61,946 bases of DNA, from positions 1 through 61,946 of the forward strand of contig CANRCK010000007.1 of the NCBI GenBank assembly GCA_947629095.1, given 5' to 3'. This DNA is from an uncultured Clostridia bacterium (lineage in GTDB: Bacteria > Bacillota > Clostridia > Christensenellales > Borkfalkiaceae). The notes under the pieces were generated by a model. It was not told where the DNA came from. It worked only from the letters and a program-made list of their open reading frames with translations, and searched no databases. A program made the translations under genes and the position numbers. This document shows, piece by piece, positions 42,126 through 51,053 of the stretch (positions are counted from its first letter, which is position 1; each line of letters opens with the position of its first letter).

Positions 42126-43640
42126 TTATAAAATTTCGAGATTCTTGTGGAAAGATTTTCTGAATTCGCCCGCAGCCGCCATTGCGTTTTTAATTTCAAG
42201 CGACGCGTCGCCCTCGACTTCGGTTTTCATTATAACCGAGTCGCCCAAAATGTCGCAATTTATGCTCTTGATGGTGCCCGCGTGCGCCCTGTCGAGACTT
42301 TCGGCAATGCGGAGCATAACGCCGAGCTTTTTTACGATTTCAAGATCTTCGTCGGTGACAAGGTCGCGGTAGCGCGCCCAATCGTAGGCGTTTATATCTT
42401 CCTTTTTGTGGCAGCACGCAACGAACGCGGCGAGCACTATTTCGCGGTGGCTTACGCCGTACAGCGTGGCGTTTAATATCATATACCAGCTGTGGCGCTG
42501 GTGGTTATAATATTTTATCATCATGCCGCAGTCGTGCAGCATTGAAGCAACCTTCAATATTTTGAGATACTGGCGGGGGAATTTGTGAAGCACGCGCAGC
42601 TGCTTGAAGAGCTGGATGCTTAAATTTACTACGTGCTCAACGTGCTTTTCGTCGCAGCCGTAGTACTTTACAAGCGCCGAGAGGGAATAGTTGAGCACGT
42701 CCGCAATGGGCTTTTCAAGCGTCATGGGGAGCGCCTGGTTGAACATTATGCCCTCCCTCAGCCCTGCGCCCGAAAGGGTGAAGCTGTCGATATGCATATA
42801 TTCCACAAAGGATTTTATTACGGCGAGAGCCGCGGGAAGAATATCGGCGCGCTCGGCGGAAAGACCCTTGATTTTTTTCTTTTTGTCGAGGTCAAGAACC
42901 TTTATCATATCGTATATCGGCGTGAAATCCTCAACGAGCATATGATAGTTGTGCACAGTATCCAAAGGATATTTGCGCACCATTCTGGTTATTTTGAAAA
43001 GATTCCTGAACGACCCGCCGCAGCCAATCATCTGAACGTCTTCGTCCACGTCCTTGAGCCACTCCACCTGCTTGAGCTGTTCGGTGAAGAACTCCTCGAT
43101 TTTTGCAGCCTGCTCTTCGGGCTTTAAGCCGTCGCCCGAAAAAAGCCCCGTGAGAGTTACCGCTCCGAAGGGCAGCGTGACGAAGTTGAGCATATTCCTG
43201 CGGTTGTAGTACACGATTTTTGTGGAACCGCCGCCGATTTCCAGAACTATGCCCTTGGGCACGTCCATGGTGTTTATTACGCCGCGGTAGACCAAAATCG
43301 CCTCCTCCTCGGCGGAAAGGACGCGTATTTTTATGCCGCAGCTCGCCTGTATTTCATCAAGAAAACTGCGCTGGTTTTTTGCCCTGCGCACGGCTTCGGT
43401 TGCAACGGCAATGACGCGCGTTACTCCGTTCGAATCGCAGAGCTTTTTGAACATTTTTAAGGTTTTTATCGTTTCGGCTACGCGGGCGGGCTTTAAAAAC
43501 CCGTCGCGCTCCATATCCTGACCGAGACGAACGCTCTCCTTAAGCTCGTCAACTACCATAAAGTAGTTTTCCGCGAAGAGATTTACGATTACGAGCCTTG
43601 CAGAATCCGAGCCTAAATCAATGATACCGATTTTTTCCAA
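42126..43640 (-). CDS. exopolyphosphatase/pppGpp phosphohydrolase (Ppx/GppA family)
   Basis: Degrades polyphosphate or converts pppGpp to ppGpp. The protein has about 504 residues. The actin-like domain has IGIIDLGSDSARLVI at the N-terminus and EIGGGSTKIVYYN near 135, with the catalytic Glu in LSAEEEAIL. The C-terminal half is an HD-type domain (SMLHDCGMMIKYYNHQRHS). The proposed start is TTG at 43640 after GGGGAG; a GTG at 43679 is possible. A TGTTATAAT promoter element lies at 43715-43720. Confidence 0.9.
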   Translation of the reverse strand: MEKIGIIDLGSDSARLVIVNLFAENYFMVVDELKESVRLGQDMERDGFLKPARVAETIKTLKMFKKLCDSNGVTRVIAVATEAVRRAKNQRSFLDEIQASCGIKIRVLSAEEEAILVYRGVINTMDVPKGIVLEIGGGSTKIVYYNRRNMLNFVTLPFGAVTLTGLFSGDGLKPEEQAAKIEEFFTEQLKQVEWLKDVDEDVQMIGCGGSFRNLFKITRMVRKYPLDTVHNYHMLVEDFTPIYDMIKVLDLDKKKKIKGLSAERADILPAALAVIKSFVEYMHIDSFTLSGAGLREGIMFNQALPMTLEKPIADVLNYSLSALVKYYGCDEKHVEHVVNLSIQLFKQLRVLHKFPRQYLKILKVASMLHDCGMMIKYYNHQRHSWYMILNATLYGVSHREIVLAAFVACCHKKEDINAYDWARYRDLVTDEDLEIVKKLGVMLRIAESLDRAHAGTIKSINCDILGDSVIMKTEVEGDASLEIKNAMAAAGEFRKSFHKNLEIL

Positions 43641-43797
43641 GTTAACTACTCCCCACGGGGTGACGTTTTGCCGCGCCACGTGTTAAAAATCAACAGATAC
43701 TCTAAGCAGTTAAGATTATAACACAATATTTAGTTGTTGTATAGATTTTTTAAAAATTTTTATGCACTTTGCACAAATAATTTTTTATTTTTCCACG

Positions 43798-43816
43798 TAA
43801 AAAGCCCGTTTGGGCG
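43798..43816 (-). terminator. terminator of the folate operon
   Basis: A GCCC/GGGC stem with a 4-base loop is followed on the minus strand by five T. The stem is short, so efficiency may be modest. Confidence 0.65.
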
Positions 43817-43848
43817 ATAATTGAAATTTTTGCGGGTGTTAAAAAATG

Positions 43849-44649
43849 TTATACCGTTATGTTTTTTACGGCTTTTTTTAATACCGGGCACACAAAATCG
43901 GGGGCGATCTGCTTTAAGGGGCGCAAAACGAAGTCTCTTTTGAAGTACTCCGGATGGGGAACGATAAGGTCGTCGTCGCAGATTATTTGCTTGCCGAAAA
44001 AGATTATATCCACGTCGAGCGTTCTGTCCTCCCAGCGGACGGTGCGCACCCTGCCGCAGTCGTTTTCCACGCGGTGAAGAACGTCGAGAAGGGCGTGCGG
44101 GGTTAAAAAGGTTTCAATTTCGGCGGCGCAGTTCAAAAATTCGTTTTTTGCAACGCCCCCGTACGGCTCGGTTTTTATGAAATCCGACACTTTTTTTACA
44201 CTGATTCCGCGGTACGTGCTGAGTTTTTCGAGCGCGGCGCGCAGATAAGCCTCCCTGTTGCCTATGCTGGAACCGAGGGAGAGATAAGCCGTGGTGCGCT
44301 TTACGTCCACCGACGCGCCCATGGAACCAAAATCGAGCTTTACGGGCGCTTCGGGCTTATATACCGTTAAAATTACGCGCTCGGCAGGGGTGGATTCCAA
44401 AACGGCGTAGGCGCACTCATAGGCAAGCTTTTCGATGAGGTTATAGGTGTTGTTTTGGGCGACGGAGACGATTATTTTGCTTGCCGCGGAGTAGTTGATC
44501 GTATCCGAAAGATTATCCGTTGCGGCCGCGCGGGAAAAATCAAAGTATATGTCCGCGTCGAAAAGAAAAGGCTGGGGTTGGGTTTTTTCAAAATCCTTGC
44601 AGCCGTGGCAGGCGCAAACGCGAAGCCCGCGTATTAAAATTTTATCCAA
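43849..44649 (-). CDS. folBK: bifunctional dihydroneopterin aldolase / HPPK (FolB-FolK fusion)
   Basis: Two consecutive folate steps in one chain: FolB cleaves dihydroneopterin, FolK pyrophosphorylates the pterin product. Of 266 residues, about 1-115 are FolB (GLRVCACHGC, YNLIEKLAYECA) and about 120-266 FolK (AYLSLGSSIGNREAYL, EDRTLDVDIIFFG, VPHPEYFKRDFVLRPL). Both domains look complete. It overlaps folP by eight bases and ends the operon. Confidence 0.94.
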   Translation of the reverse strand: MDKILIRGLRVCACHGCKDFEKTQPQPFLFDADIYFDFSRAAATDNLSDTINYSAASKIIVSVAQNNTYNLIEKLAYECAYAVLESTPAERVILTVYKPEAPVKLDFGSMGASVDVKRTTAYLSLGSSIGNREAYLRAALEKLSTYRGISVKKVSDFIKTEPYGGVAKNEFLNCAAEIETFLTPHALLDVLHRVENDCGRVRTVRWEDRTLDVDIIFFGKQIICDDDLIVPHPEYFKRDFVLRPLKQIAPDFVCPVLKKAVKNITV

Positions 44650-45454
44650 GATATGCCTCCCAATTATGCGGGTCGTACCCTAAATCAGCGCAATCCCTTA
44701 TGGCGCGGACGTTTTGCTCCACGTCGTGAACGCGGACGAACAGAACGCCCTTTTTATAAGCCCTTACGCTTGCGCCGAGGGTGGGCGCCAGACGGTCTTG
44801 CGGCAGACCGCCGAACATTGACTTGCGGCTGCACCCCAAAAGAGAGGGATAGCCGAGCGCGTTGAGCCTTTCGTAGCCGTTCAGAAGTTCGAAATTCTGC
44901 GCGCGCGATTTTGCAAAGCCTATTCCGCCGTCCACCAGAATTTTGTTTTTATCTATGCCCGCGGCAAGGGCAATTTGGGTTGAATTTTTTAAAAAACTCA
45001 ATACGCTCTGCCATAAATCGCCCGTGACGGGGGTTTTTGAGTTGTGCATTATGCACACGGAGGCATTGTGTTCGGCTATGACCTTTGCCATATCCCCGTC
45101 GTGCGTAAGCCCCCATATATCGTTAATCATATCCGCCCCCGCTTCAAGCGCGGCGCGGGCGGACAGAGAAAAATAAGTATCCACCGAAACGGGAATATCA
45201 AAATTGCTTTTGACCTTTAAAAGGGGATTATAAAAGCGCGCTATCTCCTCCTCCGCCGATATTTCACGGTAGCCGGGGCGGGTGGACTGCGCGCCCAGAT
45301 CTATTACGGAAGCCCCCTCCTTAACCGCCCTTTCGACGGCGAATAAAACCTCGTCGCACGGGGTGCGGCTGGGGGCGTAGAAGCTGTCCGGCGTGAGATT
45401 GATTATTGCCATTACGTAGGTATAATCTTTGAATTCCCTGTTGCCTATAATCAT
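44642..45454 (-). CDS. folP: dihydropteroate synthase
   Basis: Joins the pterin pyrophosphate with p-aminobenzoate; the target of sulfonamides. The 270-residue protein has the N-terminal IINLTPDSFY near 17-26, DLGAQSTRPGY near 50-60, and the DINDIWG-type and DGGIGFAKS segments. Much longer upstream in-frame sequence is non-coding; the ATG at 45454 overlaps the folE stop by four bases. Confidence 0.95.
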   Translation of the reverse strand: MIIGNREFKDYTYVMAIINLTPDSFYAPSRTPCDEVLFAVERAVKEGASVIDLGAQSTRPGYREISAEEEIARFYNPLLKVKSNFDIPVSVDTYFSLSARAALEAGADMINDIWGLTHDGDMAKVIAEHNASVCIMHNSKTPVTGDLWQSVLSFLKNSTQIALAAGIDKNKILVDGGIGFAKSRAQNFELLNGYERLNALGYPSLLGCSRKSMFGGLPQDRLAPTLGASVRAYKKGVLFVRVHDVEQNVRAIRDCADLGYDPHNWEAYLG

Positions 45455-45996
45455 TTTAAAAGCTTGAAAACCTCGTCCCTTTTTTCCTTGGGGAAGTCGC
45501 CCGAAAGGGCGTATGTTACCGTTTTGGACCCCGGCTTTTTTACGCCGCGGCAGGTCATGCAGGTGTGCTCGGCTTCGCACACGACCATAACGCCCTTTGG
45601 CTTTAAACAGCGCATAATTTCTTCGGCTATGGCGCTTGTAAGGCGCTCCTGTATTTGCAGGCGCTTTGAAAATACCTCCACCGTGCGCGCAAGCTTGGAA
45701 ATGCCGACCACCTTGCCCTGTGGAATGTAAGCTATTGTGATTTTGCCGAAAAAGGGCATGAGATGATGCTCGCAAAGGGAGGAAAAATCTATGTCGCGCT
45801 CCACAACCATCTCGCCGCCATCGCTTTTGAAAGTGCGGGAGAGGTGCTCCTCAGCCGTTTTTCCTTCGCCGGAGAGCAGCTCGGCATATGCGTCGGCTAC
45901 CCGTCGGGGTGTGTCCTTCAAGCCCTCCCTCTGCCTGTCCTCGCCGAGGGCGTCGAGAAGGTCCTCAACCGCCTTTATTACTTTTTGTCTATCCAA
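45451..45996 (-). CDS. folE: GTP cyclohydrolase I
   Basis: Converts GTP to dihydroneopterin triphosphate, the first step of folate synthesis. The 181-residue protein has the zinc and catalytic motifs CEHHLMPFFG near 72-81, GISKLAR, QERLT and CEAEHTCMTCRGVKKPGS. The start is a TTG at 45996, with GGAGG seven bases upstream inside the end of folC; no ATG is suitably placed. The gene therefore overlaps folC by 19 bases. Confidence 0.93.
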   Translation of the reverse strand: MDRQKVIKAVEDLLDALGEDRQREGLKDTPRRVADAYAELLSGEGKTAEEHLSRTFKSDGGEMVVERDIDFSSLCEHHLMPFFGKITIAYIPQGKVVGISKLARTVEVFSKRLQIQERLTSAIAEEIMRCLKPKGVMVVCEAEHTCMTCRGVKKPGSKTVTYALSGDFPKEKRDEVFKLLK

Positions 45997-47174
45997 TTGA
46001 ACGCCTCCTTTATGAGAGTGAACGAACCGCACACGGCAACCACGCCTTCTGCGCCCGAAAGCGCCGCCGAAACGCTTGGAGACGGGGTTACGTCTTTGAA
46101 ATATTGCCTGCATGCGTTGAGTATTTTATTTAAATCCATAGCCCGCGGGCTGTTCGGCTGCACGGCGATTATGCGCTCCGCACAGCCGCTTAATAGCGAC
46201 AGGTTGCCGAGTATGTCCTTATCGGAAAGACTGCCGTATATGAGCGTAACTTTTTTGGGGTCGAACTCCGAAAGCATAGCTTTTAAGGGCTTTATGCCCG
46301 ACGGGTTGTGACCGCCGTCGAGTATATAGGTGTTGCCGTTTTTTGAGATAATTTGCAGCCTGCCCTTTAAATTATAGTCAGAAACGCCCATACGTATTGC
46401 GTTTTTATCTATTTTAAGCTCTTCTGCCGTCTCTATTGCCGTTGCGGCGTCGTACGCCTGTTCAACGCCGTAGGCGGGCGTGAAGTACTCTTCGCCGCCG
46501 TAGGTAAAGCGGGTGCCGCCCAAGCCCGTTGAAAGTATTTTGAACTGACGGTTTGCAAACGTTGCGCCGAGGGCTTTGAAATACTTTGCGGCTTCCTCCT
46601 CCTGCAAGGCGCACACAACGGCGGGGCAGCCCTTTATTATGCCCGATTTATGGGAACATATTGAGTTTATTGTGTTGCCGAGCACGGCTGTGTGCTCCAT
46701 GCCGACGGAAGTTATTACGGCTATTTCCTTTTTGTTGACGGCGTTGGTGGCGTCAAGCTTTCCGCCCAGACCGCACTCGATTACGGCGTATTCGCAGCCC
46801 TCCTCGTAAAAGGTGAGAAGGGTGCCCGCGGTTTCCACCTCAAAGGCGGTTGCAAAGCCATGCGCAGCCGCGTAAGCCTCTTTGAAATATTTTTTAAGAA
46901 CATTTTTTTGAACGGGCTTGCCGTCTATGGTGAACTGGTCGAAATAGCTTAAAACCTGCGGAGACGTGAAAGCGCCCACGCGCTTGCCCGCGGCAATGAG
47001 AATGCGCGTGATGTATTCCGCCACGGAGCCTTTGCCGTTGGTGCCGGCGATGTGCACTATTTTAAGCCCGTCGTCGGGCGAGCCAAGCTCGTTTAAAATA
47101 TTGCGGGTGGTCTCCGTTCCGAAGACCATCCCCTTTTTGTTAAGTCCGGCAATCGCGGCAAAAACGTCGTCCAT
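45978..47174 (-). CDS. folC: folylpolyglutamate synthase / dihydrofolate synthase
   Basis: Adds glutamate to dihydropteroate and to reduced folates. The 398-residue protein has the Mur-ligase-type P-loop HIAGTNGKGSVAEY near 42-55, the EVGLGG-like ECGLGGKLDATN near 136-147, and the C-terminal LDGGHNPSG near 295. The ATG at 47174 is chosen over in-frame sequence reaching 47228, which lies upstream of the predicted RNA start. First gene of folC-folE-folP-folBK. Confidence 0.94.
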   Translation of the reverse strand: MDDVFAAIAGLNKKGMVFGTETTRNILNELGSPDDGLKIVHIAGTNGKGSVAEYITRILIAAGKRVGAFTSPQVLSYFDQFTIDGKPVQKNVLKKYFKEAYAAAHGFATAFEVETAGTLLTFYEEGCEYAVIECGLGGKLDATNAVNKKEIAVITSVGMEHTAVLGNTINSICSHKSGIIKGCPAVVCALQEEEAAKYFKALGATFANRQFKILSTGLGGTRFTYGGEEYFTPAYGVEQAYDAATAIETAEELKIDKNAIRMGVSDYNLKGRLQIISKNGNTYILDGGHNPSGIKPLKAMLSEFDPKKVTLIYGSLSDKDILGNLSLLSGCAERIIAVQPNSPRAMDLNKILNACRQYFKDVTPSPSVSAALSGAEGVVAVCGSFTLIKEAFNWIDKK

Positions 47175-47199
47175 TCCCCGCCCCGTCAATTTTATAGGA

Positions 47200-47228
47200 A
47201 TTATAGCACACCGCCCCCGATAAATCAA
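47200..47228 (-). promoter_or_regulatory. promoter of the folate operon
   Basis: On the minus strand TTGATT, 17 bases, TATAAT. The leader is about 20 bases with a G-rich ribosome-binding region. Confidence 0.75.
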
Positions 47229-47265
47229 GAATATTGTAATATATTTTGGCGATACTAACTATAAA

Positions 47266-47940
47266 ATGGCACTTATACTTATACGCACTTCGATTATATT
47301 CGTCACCCTGTTGGTTATTATGAGGCTGATGGGAAAGAGCCAAATAGGCGAAATGCAGCCCTTTGAATTTGTTATAACCCTGCTGATTGCCGAGCTTGCG
47401 TGCATACCCATGGCGGACTCCTCCGTGCCCCTGCTGTACGGCATAGTTGCGGTGGTGGCTATATTTATTCTGCACCAGATAGTATGGCTTTTGAACACAT
47501 GGTTCAAGCCGCTTAAAAACGTGATAAGCGGAAAGCCTTCGGTGGTTATCAACAGGGACGGCGTGGACGTTTTCCAGCTGAAAAAGAACAATCTGAACGT
47601 CGGGGACCTGATAGAGAGCATGCGCTCGGCGGGGTATTTTAATTTAGACGACGTATACTACGGGCTGTACGAGGCAAACGGATCGTTTTCCGCCATGGCT
47701 AAGGAGCAGACTTCCTCCGCCTCGCTGCCGCTGACTTTGATAGATTTGGGGAAGCCCGACGAAAAAAATCTCTCCCGCTGCGGAATTACGGGAGAGAAAT
47801 TGAAGGAATTTTTGAGGGAACAGAACGCAAAGATAAAGGACGTTGCGGCAATGACGGTGAACGGCGAGGGCAGGGTGTACTTTCAAAAAAACGGGGAAAA
47901 ATATAAAATTTTGCAAATAGAGGTAAACGGCAAATGGTAA
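47266..47940 (+). CDS. DUF421 family membrane protein (YetF-like)
   Basis: A 224-residue protein with three membrane helices (about 3-20, 30-48, 55-78) and a cytoplasmic domain. RTSIIFVTLLVIMRLMGK and IGEMQPFEFVITLLIAELA are the family hallmarks; GKPSVVINRDGVDVFQLKKN opens the cytoplasmic domain. Relatives in Bacillus sit in spore or cell membranes. The molecular function is unknown. It overlaps the next gene by seven bases. Confidence 0.88.
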   Translation: MALILIRTSIIFVTLLVIMRLMGKSQIGEMQPFEFVITLLIAELACIPMADSSVPLLYGIVAVVAIFILHQIVWLLNTWFKPLKNVISGKPSVVINRDGVDVFQLKKNNLNVGDLIESMRSAGYFNLDDVYYGLYEANGSFSAMAKEQTSSASLPLTLIDLGKPDEKNLSRCGITGEKLKEFLREQNAKIKDVAAMTVNGEGRVYFQKNGEKYKILQIEVNGKW

Positions 47941-48311
47941 AGTCGCTGCTGTACACCTTGGCGGCGGTGTGCCTGTGCCTGGGACTGTTTATATTCACGG
48001 AGATTTACGTAAACAAACAGTTTGGGGATTTTTCCGCGGCGGTGGATACGCTGTACGGCAAGGTGGAAAACAAAACGGCAAACCGTGAGGACGGGTTTGC
48101 CGTGAGAACACTGTGGAACGACAGAAAGGAAAAATTGCAGGTATTTTTGCCGCACAACGATATTTCATATATAGATTATTGGCTAAGCGAGGCGTGCGGG
48201 CTGATTTACTGCCAAAGATACGATGACGCCCTGGGAAAGCTTGAGGTGCTTAAAGAAATTTCCAAAAACCTGCCCGGGGCGTACACCGTAAAATTGGAAA
48301 ATATATTTTAA
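47934..48311 (+). CDS. DUF4363 family protein
   Basis: A 125-residue protein with an N-terminal membrane helix (about 4-24) and a helical extracytoplasmic part (about 28-125). The DUF4363 family is repeatedly encoded directly after DUF421 proteins, as here, and the seven-base overlap implies coupled translation. The function is unknown. Confidence 0.8.
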   Translation: MVKSLLYTLAAVCLCLGLFIFTEIYVNKQFGDFSAAVDTLYGKVENKTANREDGFAVRTLWNDRKEKLQVFLPHNDISYIDYWLSEACGLIYCQRYDDALGKLEVLKEISKNLPGAYTVKLENIF

Positions 48312-48312
48312 A

Positions 48313-48639
48313 TCACTCGTACTCGTCAAAGCTCCGCCTCGATTGCGGCGGGCACACCGTCGGCGGGGGCGGCGGGCAGTTGGGCTTGAAGGGCGGCGGG
48401 GGCGGGGGCGGAGTTTCACCGTTTACAAGCACAGCGTCCTCCCCTATTTTTACTATACTCTTTATGGGCAAAAATACTTCCTGCTTTGTAAATTTAAAGC
48501 CCTTGCAACCCGTTACGGTGAAGCCCGTAACTTTGCCCTCGGGGAAAGTGAAAGTTATATCGCACACCTTGCCGAGGTGCTTGCCGTCCGTTATGCTGAT
48601 GACTTCCTTTTGTTTAAGCTCGGAAAAAGTGACTTCCAT
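48313..48639 (-). CDS. YlmC/YmxH family sporulation-linked PRC-barrel protein
   Basis: A 108-residue protein. Residues about 1-75 form a PRC-barrel-type domain (FSELKQKEVISITDGKHLGK, then LPIKSIVKIGEDAVLV) as in YlmC/YmxH proteins of spore formers. The last 35 residues are a Pro-rich low-complexity tail (PPPPPPPFKP and PPPPP) that is absent from the short Bacillus protein. The role is unknown. Confidence 0.82.
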   Translation of the reverse strand: MEVTFSELKQKEVISITDGKHLGKVCDITFTFPEGKVTGFTVTGCKGFKFTKQEVFLPIKSIVKIGEDAVLVNGETPPPPPPPFKPNCPPPPPTVCPPQSRRSFDEYE

Positions 48640-48652
48640 ATATATAAATATA

Positions 48653-48682
48653 TGCGGGAGGCAAAAATTTTTGCCTCCCGCA
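48653..48682. terminator. 30-bp perfect palindrome, probable terminator
   Basis: Two 15-base arms starting TGCGGGAGGCAAAAA, with no separate loop bases. It lies between the CvpA-like gene and the YmxH-like gene and can work in either direction. Confidence 0.75.
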
Positions 48683-48703
48683 CGGTAATTTTAATTCAAC
48701 AGG

Positions 48704-49255
48704 TTATTTTTTTATGAACGCGCCGAGACTCCTCATGGGGTTCCAGTCGTACAGCGGACGGACTATTGCGTTTGCGCTTGTGGCAAGGGCGTTGTAAAAA
48801 TCAATCTTTGTGGAGCCGCCTATCCAGTCGATTATCTGGAAAGTAAGGCCCATCAGAAGAAAGCCGAGCGCAACCATAAGCGCGGCGCCGAGCACTTTGT
48901 TTATTATGCGCATAACAAGCACGTCCGTTTCCACTATTCCCTTTAAAATGCGGACTATGATTATGCGCAATATCATTGTGATGATAAACAGCGCAACGTA
49001 ATAAATTATAAGTTCAAGGTGAATTGTTGTGAGGAAACTGATGTGCGACCACTTTGCGGCTAAGTTTGCAAGCATTTCGTTGACAAACGGTATTTGAAGT
49101 ATTACGCCGCCAAAGCAATAGCAGATTATGAACGAAATAAAAATTCCGACTATGCCGCCGGTTATAAATTTGAGCACCTTGCCGAAGCCAAAGAGAACGC
49201 CGAGCGCGGCTATGCCCAACACTACTGCAAGGAATATCCAATCCCCGTAACCCAT
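48704..49255 (-). CDS. CvpA-like integral membrane protein
   Basis: A 183-residue protein with about four membrane helices (near 5-22, 28-50, 78-103, 120-142), resembling the CvpA/colicin V production family in size and helix pattern (DWIFLAVVLGIAALGVLFGFGKG-like opening with Gly-rich first helix). The match is by general pattern, so the family call is tentative. AGGAGG precedes the ATG and a strong promoter lies upstream. Confidence 0.65.
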   Translation of the reverse strand: MGYGDWIFLAVVLGIAALGVLFGFGKVLKFITGGIVGIFISFIICYCFGGVILQIPFVNEMLANLAAKWSHISFLTTIHLELIIYYVALFIITMILRIIIVRILKGIVETDVLVMRIINKVLGAALMVALGFLLMGLTFQIIDWIGGSTKIDFYNALATSANAIVRPLYDWNPMRSLGAFIKK

Positions 49256-49282
49256 ACGCTACCTCCTGTGTTTGATATTCAT

Positions 49283-49311
49283 ATTATATAGACAATTAAT
49301 TAAAAAGTCAA
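49283..49311 (-). promoter_or_regulatory. promoter of the CvpA-like gene
   Basis: On the minus strand TTGACT, 17 bases, TATAAT, with a leader of about 20 bases including AGGAGG. Confidence 0.78.
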
Positions 49312-49315
49312 CCTA

Positions 49316-50044
49316 TTATTTTTTAAAGGCGGGCATCGGCAACAGCTTATGCAGATTTGCGGCGTGCATCGCGTCTATTTTCTGCTTTACAGACAAATCG
49401 TCTATCTCGCCCGTTTGGATATACCTGTCGAGAACGGCGTAGGTAAAGCCCATGTTGTCCTCGTCGGTCTTGCCGGAAAGCCCGTCCTCGGGGACCTTTT
49501 CGATAAACCTTTTGGGAAGCCCCAGCTCGTAGCCGAGGGCTTTTACTTCGCACACGAGAAGGTCGCTCAAAGGGCTGAAATCGCCCGCGGCGTCGCCGAA
49601 CTTTGTGGAATAGCCAACGTAGTCCTCCGACTTGTTGCAGGTGTTTGCAACCCTGCCGCCGACAAGAGCGGATATGCCGTATAAAACGCTCATTCTTATT
49701 CTTGCTGGAGTGTTGGAATAGAACGCCTTGTTGGCGCATATGTCCTCTTTTGTAACCTTCCCCGAGCCTGTGACGGCGGCTACGAGGGAGTTATATGTTT
49801 CGCCTATGTTTACTTCGTAGCTGTCAATGCCCAAAAAATCCACAACCGCGCGGGAAACGTCGATATCGTGCTGGACGCCCTGCGGCATAAGGACGCCTAT
49901 AACGCGCTCCTTGCCGAGAGCTTCCACCAAAAGCGCGGCGCATACCGAAGAATCCTTGCCGCCCGAAATGCCTATTACTGCCTTGCAGTCCTTGCCGTTC
50001 TTTTCAAAATATTCTCTTATCCACGCAATAATTTTTTCTTTCAT
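49316..50044 (-). CDS. nadE: NAD(+) synthase, ammonia-dependent
   Basis: Amidates nicotinic acid adenine dinucleotide to NAD+. The 242-residue protein is the short form without a nitrilase (glutaminase) domain. The ATP pyrophosphatase P-loop GISGGKDSSVCAA lies near 24-36, RIRMSVLYGISA near 117, and the C-terminal KVPEDGLSGKTDEDNMG near 184. AAGGAGA precedes the ATG. Confidence 0.95.
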   Translation of the reverse strand: MKEKIIAWIREYFEKNGKDCKAVIGISGGKDSSVCAALLVEALGKERVIGVLMPQGVQHDIDVSRAVVDFLGIDSYEVNIGETYNSLVAAVTGSGKVTKEDICANKAFYSNTPARIRMSVLYGISALVGGRVANTCNKSEDYVGYSTKFGDAAGDFSPLSDLLVCEVKALGYELGLPKRFIEKVPEDGLSGKTDEDNMGFTYAVLDRYIQTGEIDDLSVKQKIDAMHAANLHKLLPMPAFKK

Positions 50045-50078
50045 CGCCGGTCTCCTTTCTTTACGCTTGTTTTAAGAT

Positions 50079-50107
50079 ATTTTACCATTGCGCGGCAGTA
50101 AAGTCAA
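50079..50107 (-). promoter_or_regulatory. promoter of nadE
   Basis: On the minus strand TTGACT, 17 bases, TAAAAT. It is divergent from the promoter at 50128-50156, with the -35 boxes 20 bases apart. Confidence 0.75.
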
Positions 50108-50127
50108 CTGCGGGAAGCGCAAAAAAG

Positions 50128-50156
50128 TTGACCGGAAAACGATGCGGTGATATAAT
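50128..50156 (+). promoter_or_regulatory. promoter of the DUF3737 gene, predicted leaderless
   Basis: TTGACC, 17 bases, TATAAT. The ATG follows six bases after the -10 box, so transcription should begin at the start codon. Confidence 0.8.
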
Positions 50157-50162
50157 CGTATT

Positions 50163-51017
50163 ATGAAATATACAAATTCCGTTTACGGCTTGACCACCGA
50201 CGAGGAGAGGGCGCTTTACGATATCCGTGACGCCGAAGTTACGGACTGCGTTTTTGCTGGACCCGCGGACGGGGAGTCGGCGCTTAAAGAATGCCGAAAT
50301 ATTGCCGTGAAAAACTGTAAATTTTCACTGAGATATCCCCTTTGGCACGCCGAAGGATACGCTGTGGTAAACTGCTCCATGGACGTGAACGCCCGAGCCG
50401 CCGTGTGGTACTGCAAGCACGGCAGATTTTCAGGCTGCAATTTGGGCGGGATCAAAGTGTTCCGCGAATGCGTTGACACAACAGTGGAAAAGTGCGCAAT
50501 ATCCTCGTTTGAAGCGGGCTGGCACTGCGACGGGTTTACTATGCTCGATTCAGAAGTACTTTCGGAATACTTCCTTTTGGGCAGCAGAAATATAACAATA
50601 AAAAATTCCCGCCTCGACGGGAAGTACCCCATGCAGTACGCCGAAAACGTCACCTTGGAGAACTGCGAAATAACTTCAAAGGACTGCCTGTGGCACGCAA
50701 AGAACGTTATTGCTAAAAATTGCGTATTCCGCGGCGAATACCTTGCGTGGTACTCCGAGGGCGTCACCCTTGTGGACTGCCTTGTGGACGGCACGCAGCC
50801 GCTGTGCTACTGCAAAAATCTGAAACTTATGAACTGCCGCACCGAGGGCTGCGACAGGGCGTTTGAACTTTCGGAAGTGGAAGCCGACATAAAGGGTGAA
50901 ATAGTTTCGGTGCGAAGCCCCCTTAAAGGCACGGTTGTGTGCGACGGCGTAGGCGAGATAATCGACGACGTTACGGGATACGATTGCAAGGGCAAAGTGG
51001 TTATAAGAAATAAATAA
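50163..51017 (+). CDS. DUF3737 family right-handed beta-helix protein
   Basis: A 284-residue cytoplasmic protein built from repeats of about 20 residues with the pattern x-x-N-C-x-I/F (for example KNCKFSLRYPLWHAEGY and KNCVFRGEYLAWYSEGV). These stack as a pentapeptide-like or pectate-lyase-like beta-helix. The recurring W-H/Y-A/S/C segments and the uneven Cys pattern are typical of DUF3737. No catalytic site can be named. It is common in gut Firmicutes; the function is unknown. Confidence 0.85.
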   Translation: MKYTNSVYGLTTDEERALYDIRDAEVTDCVFAGPADGESALKECRNIAVKNCKFSLRYPLWHAEGYAVVNCSMDVNARAAVWYCKHGRFSGCNLGGIKVFRECVDTTVEKCAISSFEAGWHCDGFTMLDSEVLSEYFLLGSRNITIKNSRLDGKYPMQYAENVTLENCEITSKDCLWHAKNVIAKNCVFRGEYLAWYSEGVTLVDCLVDGTQPLCYCKNLKLMNCRTEGCDRAFELSEVEADIKGEIVSVRSPLKGTVVCDGVGEIIDDVTGYDCKGKVVIRNK

Positions 51018-51053
51018 ACGGCATATTATTATACAGTAAACAGCCGTTTTGAT

